A stretch of 64,000 bases of DNA from Bacillota bacterium. GTDB lineage: Bacteria; Bacillota; Clostridia; Peptostreptococcales; Anaerovoracaceae. Location: the NCBI GenBank assembly GCA_021769295.1, contig JAETTD010000002.1, forward strand, positions 124,001-188,000. Reading direction: 5' to 3'. Position numbers and translations under genes: made by a program. Positions within the stretch are counted from its first letter, which is position 1. Each line of letters begins with the position of its first letter. The notes below the pieces were generated by a model. The model saw only the letters and a program-made list of their open reading frames with translations, was not told the DNA's origin and ran no database searches. This document shows, piece by piece, positions 61,475 to 64,000 of the stretch.

Positions 61475-64000
61475 TCACTCCTTCATGTACTTTTTCAGAA
61501 TACGGGCAACCTCATCTATGTCAATCGGCTTTGCCACATGGGCGTTCATGCCATGGTCAAGACACCTCTGAATATCGTCATGATATGCATCTGCCGTCAT
61601 TGCAATGATAGGCAGTCCGGCGTCCGGCCTGTCCATGGCCCGAATCGCATCGGTGGCCTCATAGCCGTTCATAATAGGCATTCTAATATCCATCAGAATA
61701 GCGTCATAGTATCCGATTTCGGAATTTCTGAACAGTTCGGTACATACCTCGCCGTTTTCTGCCCACTCCAGCTCAAGGCCTATATCTTTAAGCAGTTCAT
61801 TGGCGATTTCCCAGTTCAGCTCGTTATCTTCTGCAACCAATATGCGCCTGTTGGAAAATTGAAGAGTGTCTTTTTCTTCAGCTGGCTGAGTGTACTCAGC
61901 ATCCGCATACGGCTTCAGACCATAGAACAGCGTGGAACGGAACAGCGGTTTCATCAGGAATCCATTGATTCCTGCTGCCCGGGCTTCATCTTCGATTTCA
62001 CTCCAGTCGTATGCTGACATGAGCAGAATCGGCACGTCATCTCCCAGCTGCCTGCGCAGCTCCCGTGCTGTCTCAATGCCGTCCATATCCGGCAGTTTCC
62101 AGTCTATCAATATTACATGATAATCCGTGTGTTCTCTGTGGTGCCGAGTAGCCATTTTTACGGCGTCTTCGCCGTCCAATACCCACTCTGCCCGTATACC
62201 GATTGAGCGCAGGGAATCAACTGTGCTCTCACACAGCTGACGGTCATCGTCCACAACCAGCATTATCCAGTCAGGCAGAATCATATCCTCTACCTGTTCT
62301 TCTGCTCGAAGCAAATCCAGAACCACCTGAAATTCCGTACCTGCACCTTGCTCACTTTTTACCGTAATCTCGCCCTCCATGGCATCTACGATATACTTGG
62401 TAATTGCCATACCCAGGCCGGTGCCCTCAGTACGGTGGATGCGCTTGTTATCCTCCCGCGCAAAGGATTCAAAAATGTGCTGACGGAATTCTTCCGACAT
62501 TCCGATACCGTTGTCTTTCACGCATATAAGGAGACGAACATAATCTTCTCCCTTAGGGGATGCTTCCTCGTGAAGAGATACTTCAATCGAACCGTTCTCC
62601 GGCGTGAACTTAATGGCATTGGAGAGCAGGTTCAGCATCACCTGGTTGAGACGCACGCTGTCGCAATGCACGTTTTCAGATAATATGTTAAATATGGATA
62701 TGTTAAATTTCTGATGTTTGGCCTTTACCTGAGGCTGCACGATGCTCACAATGCTTTCCATAATCTCCCGCAGAGATATAAGTTCCTCATTGAGGGTCAT
62801 TTTGCCGCTCTCAATCTTTGACATATCCAGCACATCGTTAATGAGACCCAGCAAATGCCGGCTGGACATGGTGATTTTTTTCAGGCAGTTTCGCACCTGC
62901 TGCGGGTCGTCCATGTGCGCCGTTGCAATGGCTGTCATGCCCACAATGGCATTCATAGGCGTACGGATGTCGTGGCTCATGTTGGACAGAAACTCTGGCT
63001 TGGATTTGCTGGCAATTTCAGCTTCCTTTCTGGCCTCTTCCGCCACATGCCTGGCCTCTTCCAATTCTTTTACCTGTGCCCGGTTTAATGCGAAGTACCG
63101 CAGGAATACGGCAAGCAGCGCAATCAATATGACTCCGCAGACCGTTGCAGAAACCGCAATGGAACGTGTACCAAGGCTCTCCACCGATTCGTTAAGCGCA
63201 CCGTAAGGCATAAGCGTTACCAGATACCACACGCTGTTTGGCAAACTGGATGCATACATGTGCTGCTGCACGCCATTTATCTGAACCATAGTGGAATAAT
63301 CATCGCCTGCCTGCATGGCAGCCTCGAACTCGGTAATATATTGTTCCGGAGTCTGACCGTTGCTTTCTTCATATACAGCCTGTACCCTGTCGAAATAGTT
63401 GTCACGCACAGCTGCGGAATTGCGCACCACAAATGTACCGTCTTTGCGTACAACAAATGAATAGACCAGGGAGTCTTCCTCCTCTAAGGATAAAATATTG
63501 GATAAATAGCTGATAGGCAGCTCACCTATCATGGCTACACAGTTTTCCATGCCGGGAATACTGAGCTTTACCGGTGCGCACATAAGCACCACCTGCTCGC
63601 CAGAGCCGTTGTAACCGACGGCAACACGGCCTTCACCGTTTTTCATCGTTTCCAGAAATGTTGCAGGTCCGGAATACTCAAGCGGATCTCCGTAAATAGT
63701 CTCAAGATTTCCTTTATCATCGCACCAGCTTACGGACTCGTAGTCACGGCTGTGTCCGTAGTATGTCATCCACCTGAAATATTCCTCCTTATCGCTTTCA
63801 CACATCGGAGGAATGTTTTCCGCAAACGTTGTCATCGGAGTCAGGCATTGGTCGCTGATAGCATCGAAATGCTTAGAAATACGGTTATTTATATTAGACA
63901 TGTATATATTGCCAAGCTGAGTGACAGCCTGCTCATTTTGATCGGTAAGATAAAATGACATGGCTGCAAAAGCTGCTATGCATACGACGCACACGCCGAC
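61475..64000 (-). CDS. Hybrid sensor histidine kinase with two receiver domains (N-terminus beyond window)
   Basis: At least 841 residues are visible; the frame is open to the window edge, so the start lies outside. Order: membrane segment at the visible start, extracellular sensor of about 240 residues, second membrane segment (SATVCGVILIALLAVFL), coiled-coil, HisKA with the phospho-histidine in LSNMSHDIRTPMNA, HATPase with NLLSNAIKFTPE and DNGIGMSEE, TEGTGLGMAI, then two receivers (VVDDDRQLC with ILIDWKLPDMDG, and VAEDNELNW with ILMDIRMPIMNG). The signal and output are unknown. DUF1638 follows 37 bases downstream. Confidence 0.93.
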   Translation of the reverse strand, partial: VGVCVVCIAAFAAMSFYLTDQNEQAVTQLGNIYMSNINNRISKHFDAISDQCLTPMTTFAENIPPMCESDKEEYFRWMTYYGHSRDYESVSWCDDKGNLETIYGDPLEYSGPATFLETMKNGEGRVAVGYNGSGEQVVLMCAPVKLSIPGMENCVAMIGELPISYLSNILSLEEEDSLVYSFVVRKDGTFVVRNSAAVRDNYFDRVQAVYEESNGQTPEQYITEFEAAMQAGDDYSTMVQINGVQQHMYASSLPNSVWYLVTLMPYGALNESVESLGTRSIAVSATVCGVILIALLAVFLRYFALNRAQVKELEEARHVAEEARKEAEIASKSKPEFLSNMSHDIRTPMNAIVGMTAIATAHMDDPQQVRNCLKKITMSSRHLLGLINDVLDMSKIESGKMTLNEELISLREIMESIVSIVQPQVKAKHQKFNISIFNILSENVHCDSVRLNQVMLNLLSNAIKFTPENGSIEVSLHEEASPKGEDYVRLLICVKDNGIGMSEEFRQHIFESFAREDNKRIHRTEGTGLGMAITKYIVDAMEGEITVKSEQGAGTEFQVVLDLLRAEEQVEDMILPDWIMLVVDDDRQLCESTVDSLRSIGIRAEWVLDGEDAVKMATRHHREHTDYHVILIDWKLPDMDGIETARELRRQLGDDVPILLMSAYDWSEIEDEARAAGINGFLMKPLFRSTLFYGLKPYADAEYTQPAEEKDTLQFSNRRILVAEDNELNWEIANELLKDIGLELEWAENGEVCTELFRNSEIGYYDAILMDIRMPIMNGYEATDAIRAMDRPDAGLPIIAMTADAYHDDIQRCLDHGMNAHVAKPIDIDEVARILKKYMKE

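Overview
This looks like a chromosomal segment of an anaerobic Gram-positive bacterium of the class Clostridia. The evidence is the plsX-rnc-smc cluster, the complete oxygen-independent (cbi-type) cobalamin pathway, strong AGGAGG-type ribosome sites, and the protein families in the prophage. I cannot name the genus from sequence alone.

Layout. (1) 1-4848, minus strand: smc (cut by the window edge), rnc and plsX, overlapping as one operon. (2) 4977-5250: an intergenic stretch of diverged tandem repeats, followed by a complete tRNA-Ala(GGC) gene at 5354-5429. (3) 5381-42237: a temperate siphovirus-type prophage of about 36.8 kb inserted in the 3' half of that tRNA gene. It is bounded by a 92-bp direct repeat with one mismatch, and each end carries the same pair of integrase arm-type sites. 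(4) 42397-43209: a NagD-type HAD phosphatase. (5) 43254-49115, minus strand: a cobalamin-riboswitch-controlled operon encoding an FecCD/BtuCDF-type ABC importer and two secreted NEAT-like proteins. (6) 49130-60760, minus strand: a ten-gene corrin biosynthesis operon (cbiB, cobD, cbiD, cbiF, cbiG, cbiH, a cbiJ-cbiE-cbiT fusion, cbiA, cbiP/cobQ, cbiC) headed by a second cobalamin riboswitch. (7) 60778-64000, minus strand: a DUF1638 gene and a hybrid histidine kinase that runs off the window.

The prophage follows standard siphovirus order on the minus strand. The control region near 39 kb has a CI-like repressor, a Cro-like protein and CTAC-N5-GTAG operators. Early genes follow: a lytic transglycosylase, DUF2800, DUF2815, DNA polymerase A, VapE-type primase-helicase, VRR-NUC nuclease, SNF2 helicase and a sigma-70-region-4-like regulator. 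Then come a self-contained DUF2335 cassette, terminases, portal, minor capsid protein, scaffold, capsid, connector and tail genes, holin and endolysin. Only the repressor, a DUF2513 gene, a DUF4236 gene and the integrase run on the plus strand. Several parts are unusual: a type I toxin-antitoxin locus between tail and lysis genes; a Prp-type cysteine protease beside the scaffold gene, with a matching Prp-like motif at the start of the tail tube protein; a minor capsid protein with a C-terminal HxHP domain; and a capsid protein with a C-terminal Ig/PEGA-like domain.

The right half reads as one corrinoid economy: make cobalamin when it is scarce (riboswitch 2) and scavenge it when it is scarce (riboswitch 1). 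In both leaders the 3' end of the aptamer region carries a GAGGTG that can pair with the CACCTC of a following terminator. The most interesting untested idea is that the NEAT-like surface proteins capture corrinoids, not heme, and hand them to the adjacent importer.
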